Shown here: positions 20,560-28,687 of the stretch, in pieces
Layout: every line of letters begins with the position of its first letter
Numbering within the stretch: the stretch's first letter is position 1
Virus record (IMG/VR): IMGVR_UViG_3300035670_000340
Coordinates: 1-48,054 of that record
DNA length: 48,054 bases
DNA from: a virus
Reading direction: 5' to 3' (one strand)
Notes under the pieces: generated by a model
Database searches by the model: none
Told to the model about the DNA's origin: nothing
What the model saw: only the letters and a program-made list of their open reading frames with translations
Translations under genes and position numbers: made by a program

Positions 20560-21648
20560 ATGCCCTATTCCGCTGATCTGCTCGCCGAGATCAACGCCTC
20601 GGCGCTCAAGAACTATCTGAACAAGCGCGATGTTCTCTCGCAGGACATCCAGAACAAGCCGCTTCTGGCGGCGCTCAATCGTGGCGCCGGCCGCTTCACG
20701 GGCGGCAACGGCCTGACGACTTCGCGAGCGGTCGATGCTGGCGATGGCGGCGGCTCGCTTCAGGGCTACGAGGGCGACGATCAGGTTGCTTACTACAACC
20801 CGACCGGCACCAAGCGGGCCGAGTATACCGGCAAGGAGCATCACATCGGTGTCGTGATGACCATGTCGGAGCTGAAGCAGGACGGCATCGACGTTGTCGA
20901 GAACGGCGCTGACCAGAGCACGGTCAACGTCTCCGGCCGCGAAGAGCATGCGCTGGTCGACATTCTGGAGACCAAGTATCGTCGTCTCGACGAGGACTTC
21001 AACCGCTCGCTGAACCTTCTGTGCTGGAAGGACGGTTCCGCCGATCCGAAGGCCCTCGCCGGCATTCAGTCGCTCATTCTGGACGTTCCGACGACCGGCA
21101 CGACCGGCGGCATCAATCGCGCGTTGTTCACGTGGTGGCAGAACCGCGCCGCCACGGCAGCTTACGGTTTGGCCGGCGGCCAGGGCGCCATCACCTCCAG
21201 CGCCAGCAATGGCGGCGCGCTGATCGAGTTCATGGACAAGGAAATCCGTCAGCTCAAGCGCTACAACAACGGCATGACCAACTGGGTTTGGCTGGCCGGT
21301 TCGGCGTGGATCGACGCCTACAAGCTGGAGCTTCGCGCCAACGGCAACTACTCCATGACGATGTCCACCGATCGCGGCGTTCCGGACGGATCGATGAAGG
21401 ACCCGCGCCATGCCGGCAACGACATCATCTATGATCCGACGCTCGACGATCTCAGCCTGTCGAAGCGCTGCTACGTCCTCGCGATGGGCGAAGATGACAT
21501 TCAGCTGAAGTACTTCAACGGCAAGAAGAAGCAGCAGCACAACCCGGCGTGGCCCTACGATCGCTACGTCATGTACAACGGCATCACCACGACCGCTGTC
21601 ATGACCGCGCATCGTCTGCGTTCCTCGGGCGTCTACGACATCGCGTAA
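20560..21648 (+). CDS. Major capsid protein
   Basis: The 362-aa protein begins MPYSADLLAEINASALKNYL and has the charged/Gly-rich N-arm and mixed alpha/beta core expected of an HK97-fold coat. Its place between scaffold and decoration/adaptor genes supports the call. Codon use is strongly biased to GC-rich, abundant codons, consistent with very high expression. I cannot assign it to a named coat family. Confidence 0.82.
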   Translation: MPYSADLLAEINASALKNYLNKRDVLSQDIQNKPLLAALNRGAGRFTGGNGLTTSRAVDAGDGGGSLQGYEGDDQVAYYNPTGTKRAEYTGKEHHIGVVMTMSELKQDGIDVVENGADQSTVNVSGREEHALVDILETKYRRLDEDFNRSLNLLCWKDGSADPKALAGIQSLILDVPTTGTTGGINRALFTWWQNRAATAAYGLAGGQGAITSSASNGGALIEFMDKEIRQLKRYNNGMTNWVWLAGSAWIDAYKLELRANGNYSMTMSTDRGVPDGSMKDPRHAGNDIIYDPTLDDLSLSKRCYVLAMGEDDIQLKYFNGKKKQQHNPAWPYDRYVMYNGITTTAVMTAHRLRSSGVYDIA

Positions 21649-21663
21649 GGCCCATGTGGCGGG

Positions 21664-21681
21664 CGGGGCCGCAAAGCCCCG
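21664..21681 (+). other. GC-rich hairpin after the capsid gene
   Basis: CGGGGC and GCCCCG form a 6-bp stem with a CGCAAA loop. It has no T-run and probably tunes mRNA stability or expression ratio downstream of the capsid gene. Confidence 0.6.
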
Positions 21682-21708
21682 TCTTCACCCGAATTTGGAG
21701 GCCCGACC

Positions 21709-22362
21709 ATGGGCGCTATCGCAAACAAGACCCACACGATCGCATCGAACGTGACGAACACGAGCACGTTCACCACGACCTATCCGTCCGGCACGTCCCA
21801 GGCTTCGCTTCAGGGCTCGACCGGCGGCCGGTTGGTCTATCAGCAGGCGGTGTTCAAGCAGGACGACGCGGCTGGCTTTTCGCTGTCCTTTGGCGCCAGC
21901 ACCATCACGATCACCAACAACACGGGCGTCACGCTGGCGGCCGGCGAGGTGATCACGCTGTCCTTCGGTGACACGACCTACAACGGTTCCTACAACCTGT
22001 CGGTCGGAACGGCCAAAGGCCAGGCCGCTGCCGGCGACGGCTCCGGCGCGAAGATCAGCACTCTGACTGCCACGGCTGCCGTTCCGGCGGGCACGCGCAT
22101 TCTGGAGCTGAACCACGCCTCGACGGTTATCGCCGCCACGATCGCCGATCTGGCTGCGTTCCCCGGCTTCCTGACGGTGCGCAACACCAGCGCGTCCGGC
22201 ACGGCGGCGCACACGGTCACGCTGACCAACGGCACGTGGAACGGCACGAACAAGGTCATCACGCTCGACGCTCCGGGCGAGGCGATCACTGTTCGCGTCG
22301 ATAGCGCCGGTCGCGGGCAGGTCATCGAGAACACCGGCTCCGTGGGCCTGTCTGGCACCTAA
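21709..22362 (+). CDS. Putative head decoration or structural protein
   Basis: The 217-aa protein is Thr/Ser/Gly/Ala-rich with beta-strand alternation (STITITNNTGVTLAAGEVIT) and no Cys. It sits directly after the capsid gene and behind GGAGG. Such small beta-sandwich proteins commonly decorate capsids. A neck or fibre component is the alternative. Confidence 0.55.
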   Translation: MGAIANKTHTIASNVTNTSTFTTTYPSGTSQASLQGSTGGRLVYQQAVFKQDDAAGFSLSFGASTITITNNTGVTLAAGEVITLSFGDTTYNGSYNLSVGTAKGQAAAGDGSGAKISTLTATAAVPAGTRILELNHASTVIAATIADLAAFPGFLTVRNTSASGTAAHTVTLTNGTWNGTNKVITLDAPGEAITVRVDSAGRGQVIENTGSVGLSGT

Positions 22363-22376
22363 GAGCTACCGCCCCG

Positions 22377-22399
22377 CTCCGGGGCCTAGCGCCCCGGAG
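22377..22399 (+). other. Strong 9-bp hairpin between structural genes
   Basis: CTCCGGGGC (22377-22385) and GCCCCGGAG (22391-22399) pair perfectly around CTAGC. No T-run follows, so partial termination or mRNA processing is more likely than full termination. Confidence 0.65.
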
Positions 22400-22429
22400 A
22401 TCCTACCATCCGACAAGGAGTTTCCCTGA

Positions 22430-22984
22430 ATGCAGACGGCAAATGTCCTCTTGGCCCTTGCGGGCAAGCGAGGCGAGACGGTTCCCAAGTACGGCGTCAC
22501 CCCGGCCGAAGTCGCGGTTCTCCGCTTCCTGCATGGCGAGGATGCCGTCTACGACGTTGATGTGCGCGACGACGAAGTCCAGCGCACCAATCGGCAGGAG
22601 ATCGAGCGTCTGCGGCAGACCTACAGCTACCGCAACGGCGACAAGGTCGTGTCGCCCGCTATCAGTGCGCTGTTCCCCGGCGTCGGCGCCCAGGTGCCGC
22701 AGAAGTTCGCCGATCTGGAGTTGCCTGAAGAGCTGTTCATCGTCGCGACGCGCAAGGTCGATCCGTTGGACCATGACGGTGATGGCCGCAAGGGCGGGTC
22801 CAAGCCGCTCGAAGAGCGCGCCGTGGCTGACATGACCGTTTCGCAGATGCGCGTCTACGCCAGCAAGTTTGCCGATCTGGACTTGACGGGCCTGACCCGA
22901 AAAGAGGATATTCGGGAAGCGATCGAGCTGCACGAAGCCAACATGGCGGAAGCCGCGCCGAAGTCGGGCAGCGTCTTCGAGTAA
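22430..22984 (+). CDS. Unknown virion-region protein ending in SVFE
   Basis: The 184-aa product starts MQTANVLLALAGKRGETVPK behind AAGGAG. It contains an acidic DHDGDG segment and a C-terminal helical part (TVSQMRVYASKFADLDLTGL) that resembles a small HeH/SAP-like domain. The place between decoration and adaptor genes suggests a head-completion role. It ends in SGSVFE, the only structural-block protein with the recurring hydrophobic-Phe tail. Confidence 0.6.
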   Translation: MQTANVLLALAGKRGETVPKYGVTPAEVAVLRFLHGEDAVYDVDVRDDEVQRTNRQEIERLRQTYSYRNGDKVVSPAISALFPGVGAQVPQKFADLELPEELFIVATRKVDPLDHDGDGRKGGSKPLEERAVADMTVSQMRVYASKFADLDLTGLTRKEDIREAIELHEANMAEAAPKSGSVFE

Positions 22985-22995
22985 GGATCAGGCTC

Positions 22996-23700
22996 ATGTC
23001 CCGTGGAACGACCCTCGTCAAGTTGCTGGACGATCTACGGGCCGAGTGCCGAATTTCGCTCAACCCGGCGCATAACAGGCAGCAGCGCGACGTTCAGGTG
23101 AAGATGCTTCAGCGCAAGCAGGAGTGGCTTTGGAACGACTTCGCGTGGCCGCATCTCCGGGTCGAGCGCTTCATCGATTTGCAAGCCGGGCAGCGATACT
23201 ATGACATGCCCGATGATCTTGATCTGGAGCGCATCTCCAAGATCGAAGTTCGCCAGGACAGCGTTTATCTGCCGCTGGAGTGGGGTGTTGGCGCCCATCA
23301 GTACGCGCTCTATGACAGCGAGTTGGGTGTAAGGGCCTCCCCGCAGGAGCGCGTCCAGATCACTGAGGACAGCCAGCTTGAGATCTGGCCCATTCCGGAC
23401 ACGGACTTCGACCCGGTTTCGCTGGAACGACGCATCAAGGTAACGGGCATCCGCAAGCTGGCGCCGCTGGTCGATGACGGCGACCGCGCCGATTTGGACG
23501 ACCAGTTGATCGTGCTCCATTGCGCCGCCGAGTATCTGGCTCAAACCGGCGCGCAGGACGCGCAAATCAAGCTGGACCGCGCACAGGCGCTCTACTTGCG
23601 TCTCCGCAGTCAGCTCATGCCGAAGCGCGTGTTCCGCATGTTCGGCGAGAAATATCAGCGCTACCGTCCGCGCTACCCGATCGCCGTCTACAACAAATGA
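22996..23700 (+). CDS. Head-tail adaptor (T7 gp11-like)
   Basis: The 234-aa protein has the layout of podovirus tail-tube A/adaptor proteins: an N-terminal helical part with QEWLWNDFAWPHLRVER, a beta-rich middle (YYDMPDDLDLERISKIEV) and a C-terminal helical part rich in Arg and Tyr. It should bridge the portal and the nozzle. The nozzle gene follows after 32 bases. Confidence 0.72.
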   Translation: MSRGTTLVKLLDDLRAECRISLNPAHNRQQRDVQVKMLQRKQEWLWNDFAWPHLRVERFIDLQAGQRYYDMPDDLDLERISKIEVRQDSVYLPLEWGVGAHQYALYDSELGVRASPQERVQITEDSQLEIWPIPDTDFDPVSLERRIKVTGIRKLAPLVDDGDRADLDDQLIVLHCAAEYLAQTGAQDAQIKLDRAQALYLRLRSQLMPKRVFRMFGEKYQRYRPRYPIAVYNK

Positions 23701-23732
23701 CCCTTGGGTAACGTTTCCTAGGAGAGTTCAAA

Positions 23733-26474
23733 GTGGGGAACGTGTGGTTCCGCGAGTTCATTGGTGGTCTAGACACCCGTAGGTTGCCGGAGGCGGCATC
23801 CGGCGGTGTGCTGATCAAGGCCAACAACGGGCACATCACGCGCGGCGGCGAGTTCGAGCAGCGGGCGGCCTTCGTCCCCGAATTCGCGCTCCCTGAAGGA
23901 ACCATCGGGCTGTCCCATACGACGGCCGGCATTTTCGTGTTCGGGCATCAGGCCGAGCCGTCTGGCATGCCGGGCGGCGTCAGCTACCAGCGGCTCCAGC
24001 ACCCGGACGGCGTAACCGCGCTAGTACGTGTCCTGTCGACCGACCTCTACGCCGCCAAGCTGTACGCCGTGGGCGAGTTCGCCGATGGCGGCGTCTACCA
24101 CTTCTACGATGGCGCCCAGGTCACCGACTGGTTCGATGGGCGCGCTCGCGCGACTTTTGCCATCACGGGCGGCGTCAGCGACAGTGCCGTGGCGGCGTCC
24201 GGCCGCTTCGACATCACGGGCGGCTCGGCCATGACGCCGGCCGTCGCCGCGACCGGCGGCTTTACGGTGACCGGCGGCACGCTGGGCAGCGGAAATCAGT
24301 TGACCAGCCTGACGATCAACGGCGTCGAGGTGTTGGGCGCCGCCGTGGCGCACACGGGCGATAACAGCACGACGGCGGCCGCCATAGCGGCACAGATCAC
24401 GTCCTACGCTTCCAGCCCGGAGTACACCGCCGCAGCAGTGGGCGCTACCGTCACGATCACAGCGGCTGTTGCCGGCGCGGCGGCCAACGGGCGCACCGTC
24501 ACGCCGACAGTCGGCGGTGATTTGACAGTCGGCAGTGTGGCGAACATGTCCGGCGGCGCCGACGCGGTCTACAATCGCATCACGTCGGTTCTGGTGGCCG
24601 GCGTAGACGTGCTGGGCGCGTCCGTCATCCATACGGGTAACAATAGCACGACGGCGACCGCCGTGGCCGCGCAGATCAACTCCTACACGTCGTCGCCCGA
24701 CTACTCGGCGTCCACGATTGGCGCCACGGTCATCGTCACGGCGGCCGTTGCCGGCGCCGCGGCCAACGGTCGCGTCGTCGCCCCGAGCGTTAGCGGCGAC
24801 GCGACAGTGGGTAGCATCGCTAACCTGTCCGGCGGTTCCGACAACGCAACGTCGCGTCTGCTCGACATGCGCATCAACGGCATCTCCGTGATCGGCGCCC
24901 CGGTGGAGTGGGGCACGTCGAACGAAGACACGGCCACGGCGGTCGCGACGGCGATCAACAGTTACGTGTCCGTTCCGGACTACACGGCGTCGGCGGTCGG
25001 TACGTCGGTCAGCGTGGCCGCAGCGGCGACCGGCTCGGCGGCGAACGGTTACAATGTAACGTTCGACACGGAATTTGGCTTCGTCGCGACGCCGTCCACG
25101 CTGACGATGGCGGGCGGCGGCGATCTGGCGGGCGCCCCGGCGACCGGCTCGCTGACCGTCACGGCGGGCGCCAGCGGCAACCAGATGACCGCTCTGACGG
25201 TCAACAATGTCGGCCTGATCTCGTCGGCAGTCACGCATACCGGCGACAACACGACCACGGCGGCGGCAATCGCCACGGCGATCAATAGCGCCACGTCGAG
25301 CCCGGATTACTCGGCGGCTTCCGACGGCGCGGTTGTGACGATCTCCACGGCCGACAACATCTCCAGCGTCAACGGGCTTGCGCTGGTGCCCGTCTTCACC
25401 GGAACGTTCGCCGCCACGTTGACCAACATGGCCGGCGGCGTAGACGACACCTATCAGCCCGGCGATTTCGTCAAGACCGTGGGCCAGAAGGTCTATTCGG
25501 TGTCCGGGCCGAACCTGCACTTTTCCGGCATTCAGGCGCCGACGAAGTGGACGACCGATAGCGTTGGCGCCGGTTTTATCGACATGTCGTCGGAAAGCTC
25601 GGGCTCGGAAGAACTGATCGCCATCGCGCGCTACCAGACGTTCCTGGCGGTGTTCGCCGAGCGCATCATTCAGATCTGGTATCTCGACCCGGACCCGGAG
25701 CTGTTGCGGCAGACCCAGGTTCTCAGCAACACGGGTACGGCCAGCGCCCATTCCGTGACGGCGTTCGGCGACGCCGACCTGTTCTATCTCGACGAAAGCG
25801 GGCTGCGTTCGCTCCGGGCGCGCGATAGCTCCAACTCCGCGGCGACCGCCGACATTGGTGTCCCGGTCGACGAGGCGATCGTCGCCAAGCTGGCGACGCT
25901 GGACGAAAACGAGCGCAAACAGATCACGGGGCTTATTGAACCGTCTGATGGGCGTTTTTGGCTGATCATGAAGGACCAGGTATTCACCTTCTCCTTCTTC
26001 GCGGGCGCCAAGGTCAGCGCGTGGTCGACTTACGACACGACCTATCAGAACGAGGACGACGAGGCGGTCGCGTTCAATGTCGAGTACGCCGATGTGTACC
26101 GACGCCGGGTCTACCTGCGCGCCGGCAACACGATTTACGTCTATGGCGGGCTGAACGGGACAACGTACGACGCATCCGTCGCCGAAGCGTGGCTGCCCTA
26201 TATGGACGCTGACGATCCGACGCGGTACAAGGAGTTCACAGGCATTGACGTTGTCATGCGCGGGTTGTGGGCAACGTCGGCCGCCATGGACCCAACCGAT
26301 GAAACCGCCGAGGATCTGATTGCGGTTCTCGACAGCACGACCTACTCAATGAACCGGGTGCCCTTTGCGCACAATGCAACTCACGCGTCCCTACGCTTCC
26401 GTTCGCAAGGAACTGGTCCACACCGGCTCGGGGCCTGCGTCATCCATTTCCGGGGCAGTGCGGGCGAAGATTGA
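23733..26474 (+). CDS. Tail nozzle protein (T7 gp12-like) with inserted repeat domains
   Basis: The 913-aa protein starts at GTG 23733 behind AGGAG. The N-terminal part and the C-terminal part (after about residue 570, with TFLAVFAERIIQIWYLDP and DLFYLDESGLRSLRARD) match the layout of podovirus nozzle proteins. Between them lie four tandem repeats of about 90 aa (24275-25440), each with a core like AVAHTGDNSTTAAAIAAQI, after shorter FxITGG repeats. The repeats may project as host-contact domains. They add about 390 aa over a standard nozzle. Confidence 0.75.
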   Translation: MGNVWFREFIGGLDTRRLPEAASGGVLIKANNGHITRGGEFEQRAAFVPEFALPEGTIGLSHTTAGIFVFGHQAEPSGMPGGVSYQRLQHPDGVTALVRVLSTDLYAAKLYAVGEFADGGVYHFYDGAQVTDWFDGRARATFAITGGVSDSAVAASGRFDITGGSAMTPAVAATGGFTVTGGTLGSGNQLTSLTINGVEVLGAAVAHTGDNSTTAAAIAAQITSYASSPEYTAAAVGATVTITAAVAGAAANGRTVTPTVGGDLTVGSVANMSGGADAVYNRITSVLVAGVDVLGASVIHTGNNSTTATAVAAQINSYTSSPDYSASTIGATVIVTAAVAGAAANGRVVAPSVSGDATVGSIANLSGGSDNATSRLLDMRINGISVIGAPVEWGTSNEDTATAVATAINSYVSVPDYTASAVGTSVSVAAAATGSAANGYNVTFDTEFGFVATPSTLTMAGGGDLAGAPATGSLTVTAGASGNQMTALTVNNVGLISSAVTHTGDNTTTAAAIATAINSATSSPDYSAASDGAVVTISTADNISSVNGLALVPVFTGTFAATLTNMAGGVDDTYQPGDFVKTVGQKVYSVSGPNLHFSGIQAPTKWTTDSVGAGFIDMSSESSGSEELIAIARYQTFLAVFAERIIQIWYLDPDPELLRQTQVLSNTGTASAHSVTAFGDADLFYLDESGLRSLRARDSSNSAATADIGVPVDEAIVAKLATLDENERKQITGLIEPSDGRFWLIMKDQVFTFSFFAGAKVSAWSTYDTTYQNEDDEAVAFNVEYADVYRRRVYLRAGNTIYVYGGLNGTTYDASVAEAWLPYMDADDPTRYKEFTGIDVVMRGLWATSAAMDPTDETAEDLIAVLDSTTYSMNRVPFAHNATHASLRFRSQGTGPHRLGACVIHFRGSAGED
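24275..25440 (+). repeat. Four tandem ~90-aa repeat domains in the nozzle gene
   Basis: Repeat cores recur near 24330, 24610, 24890 and 25220 (HTGDNSTTAAAIAAQI, HTGNNSTTATAVAAQI, a diverged third, HTGDNTTTAAAIATAI). Each is followed by SPxYxA and AxVTITAA-type strands and ends in an NMSGG-like turn. The third copy is the most diverged. Boundaries are approximate. Confidence 0.8.
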
Positions 26475-26934
26475 GCCGGCGTCGCGTGACGATGTCCTGG
26501 CGGTAGCGCTGGCGATGCGCGAGCGAGACTATCAGGAGTTGTTAGCCACGTCGGCAGTGAACTCACGAGCGGAGCTGGCCCATGTCCTTGCGGCGCGTTA
26601 CGGTGATCGTTCGGATGTACTGGTCGGGCGTGCGAACGGTGCGCCGGTATGCATCGGGGGCACGATTGCGCCGTGGCCGGGCGTGATTTCGCTGCTGTTC
26701 TTCGCGACGCCTGAGTTCCCCAAGATCGGGCTGACGATCACGCGCTGGATCAGCAAGGAGCTATTCCCGCGCTATTTTGATGCCGGCGTGCATCGCATCC
26801 AGGCCACGTCGCTAGACGGGTACGACGAAGTGCATCGGTGGCTAGGGGCGTTGGGGCTGGAGCGCGAGACGGTCTTGCCGGCGTTCGGCCGCAACGGCGA
26901 GGATTTCGTCCAGTTCGCAAAGGTGAAGCGCTGA
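26458..26934 (+). CDS. DUF2833-like acyltransferase-fold protein (T7 gp13-like)
   Basis: From GTG 26458 the 158-aa product begins RAKIEPASRDDVLAVALAMR and continues with an N-acetyltransferase-like fold, ending in LGLERETVLPAFGRNGEDF. This resembles the DUF2833 proteins found between tail and internal virion genes in T7-like phages, needed for morphogenesis. An upstream ATG (26374) would overlap the nozzle gene by 100 bases and is less likely. The stop overlaps the next ATG. Confidence 0.65.
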   Translation: MRAKIEPASRDDVLAVALAMRERDYQELLATSAVNSRAELAHVLAARYGDRSDVLVGRANGAPVCIGGTIAPWPGVISLLFFATPEFPKIGLTITRWISKELFPRYFDAGVHRIQATSLDGYDEVHRWLGALGLERETVLPAFGRNGEDFVQFAKVKR

Positions 26935-27428
26935 TGTTCTGCCGGCTCGCGATGCCCTACGATGAGGACGCCGTTGTTGAGATGGCCCGCATGGACATCG
27001 AAGAGACGCGGCCCGATATGTCGTTCAACGAGGCCAAGTGCCGCGCCACGTTTCAACGATCCTTGAAAACCGCCGACCCCACTATCTGGGTTGTCGAGGA
27101 AAAGCGCGCCACGATTGCGTTTTTGCTCGCTGGCATGTATGAATACGAAGCAGCGGACGGCTTTTTCACGGTCCAACGTGTCTTGTTCGTCCGGCGCGGT
27201 CACCGAGGCAGTCGCGCAGCCGTTTTGTTGATGAAGACCTTCATCGCATGGAGCCGGAGACTTGGCGCCAGGGAAATCATCGGTGGAAACGACAACGAGT
27301 TCAACTCGGAACGTACCGCCAAGTTTCTGGAGCACTTCGGCTTCGAGCGGGTAGGCTTCTCTCTCAGGATGCTACTCGATGGGCGGCAAGAGCGGCGGTG
27401 GCGAAGCGGCGCAAGCTCGCGCGGATGA
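26934..27428 (+). CDS. GNAT-family acetyltransferase-like protein
   Basis: The 164-aa protein shows GNAT features: DEDAVVEMARMDIEETRPD at the N-terminus, a beta4-like FFTVQRVLFVRRGHRGSRA with the acetyl-CoA loop (RRGHRGSRA), and AKFLEHFGFERVGF at the end. It may acetylate a virion or host protein, or be a structural derivative. It is the second acyltransferase-fold gene in a row. It overlaps the next gene by 50 bases. Confidence 0.72.
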   Translation: MFCRLAMPYDEDAVVEMARMDIEETRPDMSFNEAKCRATFQRSLKTADPTIWVVEEKRATIAFLLAGMYEYEAADGFFTVQRVLFVRRGHRGSRAAVLLMKTFIAWSRRLGAREIIGGNDNEFNSERTAKFLEHFGFERVGFSLRMLLDGRQERRWRSGASSRG

Positions 27429-27999
27429 AGAGGCGCGGCAAGCACGCATTCGCTCGGGCACAACGAGCATCAACAATACGTTCGACAGCCAGTTTACCGA
27501 CGACTACTACAAGCAGCGTCGGAACGCGTATACGAACTACGCGACGCCGCAGCTTGAAGACCAATACGCGGACGCGCAGAAGCAGCTCACCTATGCTCTC
27601 GCTCGCGGCGGGTTGCTGGACAGCTCCATTCGCGGCAGCAAGTTGGGCGAGCTTCAGCAGCAATACGCGCTCCAGAACCAGGACATCGCCGATAAGGCGC
27701 TCGCCAGTGAAACCGATGCGAGAAACGCCGTAGAGGACGCCCGTTCGAACCTGATCACGACGCTGAACGCTACAGGCGACGCGCAGCAGGCGGCCAGCAC
27801 GGCTATCTCGCGCGCTTCCGCGTTGTCCCAGCCAGCGGCCTACAGCCCGCTCGCGTCGCTGTTCGCGAACTTCACGGACGCGCTTGGAACGCAAGCCGCG
27901 CTCTCGAAGGCAAACTCCTACGCAGGGTCCGGGACGGGGGCGACCAACTATTCGACTGGGCTGTTCAGTAACCGCAACTCCGTTCGAAATAGCAGGTGA
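27379..27999 (+). CDS. Internal virion/ejection protein, Ala/Gln-rich
   Basis: The 206-aa product begins MGGKSGGGEAAQARADEEAR and has a YKQRRNAYTNYATPQLEDQY segment, then Ala/Gln-rich helices. Such sequences are typical of small internal head proteins ejected with DNA in short-tailed phages. The start overlaps the GNAT gene. Partner genes for the ejection apparatus follow. Confidence 0.6.
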   Translation: MGGKSGGGEAAQARADEEARQARIRSGTTSINNTFDSQFTDDYYKQRRNAYTNYATPQLEDQYADAQKQLTYALARGGLLDSSIRGSKLGELQQQYALQNQDIADKALASETDARNAVEDARSNLITTLNATGDAQQAASTAISRASALSQPAAYSPLASLFANFTDALGTQAALSKANSYAGSGTGATNYSTGLFSNRNSVRNSR

Positions 28000-28003
28000 A
28001 GCG

Positions 28004-28678
28004 ATGTGTGACCCCTTAACCGCAACGCTCATCGGCGGCGCGCTGTCAATCGGATCCACGGCGTTGGAGTATTCTGCGCAAGCGAAAGTCCGCGCAGCGC
28101 GTGAAGACGCGTTGGCGGCCGAACGCATTCGCCAGAAGTCGCTCGATACCGAGGCAGCTACCGTCACCGACACGTCGCGCGATCGGTACAACGATTTTCA
28201 GGGTCAGCAGGACACCAAAGCCGCTGACTTGGGCCAATACTTCGCCGATCAGACAGTCGGAGAGCCGACGACTGGCGAGGCGCTACCCACGTCGTCTTCC
28301 AACATCACGGTTCAGGAAGAGGCCAAGCAGCGCGCCAAGGCGAAGAATTTCACCGACAAGTCGGGCATGGCGCTGGCAGGGCTGCGGTCGTTCGGCGACA
28401 CGTTGGGCGGTATAAGTCGCTTGCAGGCGCGGGACGACGCGCTGGTGCGGCAGCTTGGCGGCTTCAAGACCGGTTCGGCCAATGTGCTGCCGCTGGAATT
28501 GGACGAAGCGCAGAATGCCGGCAACAAGTTAAGCATCCTCGGGAAGGTGCTCGGTGGTGTCGGTGGGCTGACGATGAATTACGGCATGAGTGGTCTCGGC
28601 AAGCCGGCCGGCGGGATAACCCAGGCGGCGATCACCAAGTCGACGACAAACCCGCTCATCCTCGGCAGTCTCTATTGA
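28004..28678 (+). CDS. Internal virion protein (T7 gp14-like)
   Basis: The 224-aa protein starts MCDPLTATLIGGALSIGSTA, the short hydrophobic N-terminus seen in gp14-like ejection proteins, followed by a long charged helix (YSAQAKVRAAREDALAAERI) and a Gly-rich end. In T7, gp14 enters the outer membrane to form part of the DNA channel. AGGTGA lies just before ATG 28004. Assignment is by layout. Confidence 0.65.
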   Translation: MCDPLTATLIGGALSIGSTALEYSAQAKVRAAREDALAAERIRQKSLDTEAATVTDTSRDRYNDFQGQQDTKAADLGQYFADQTVGEPTTGEALPTSSSNITVQEEAKQRAKAKNFTDKSGMALAGLRSFGDTLGGISRLQARDDALVRQLGGFKTGSANVLPLELDEAQNAGNKLSILGKVLGGVGGLTMNYGMSGLGKPAGGITQAAITKSTTNPLILGSLY

Positions 28679-28687
28679 GGTTCTGAT

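Noticed and set aside
24021-25751. A 576-aa minus-strand open frame across the nozzle repeats
   Set aside because: It reflects the reverse complement of the nozzle repeats and is extremely Arg/Gly-rich. The plus frame has clear repeat domains.
26365-26457. N-terminal extension of the DUF2833-like gene
   Set aside because: It would overlap the nozzle gene by about 100 bases, and the family usually begins near the RAKIEPASRDDV segment.
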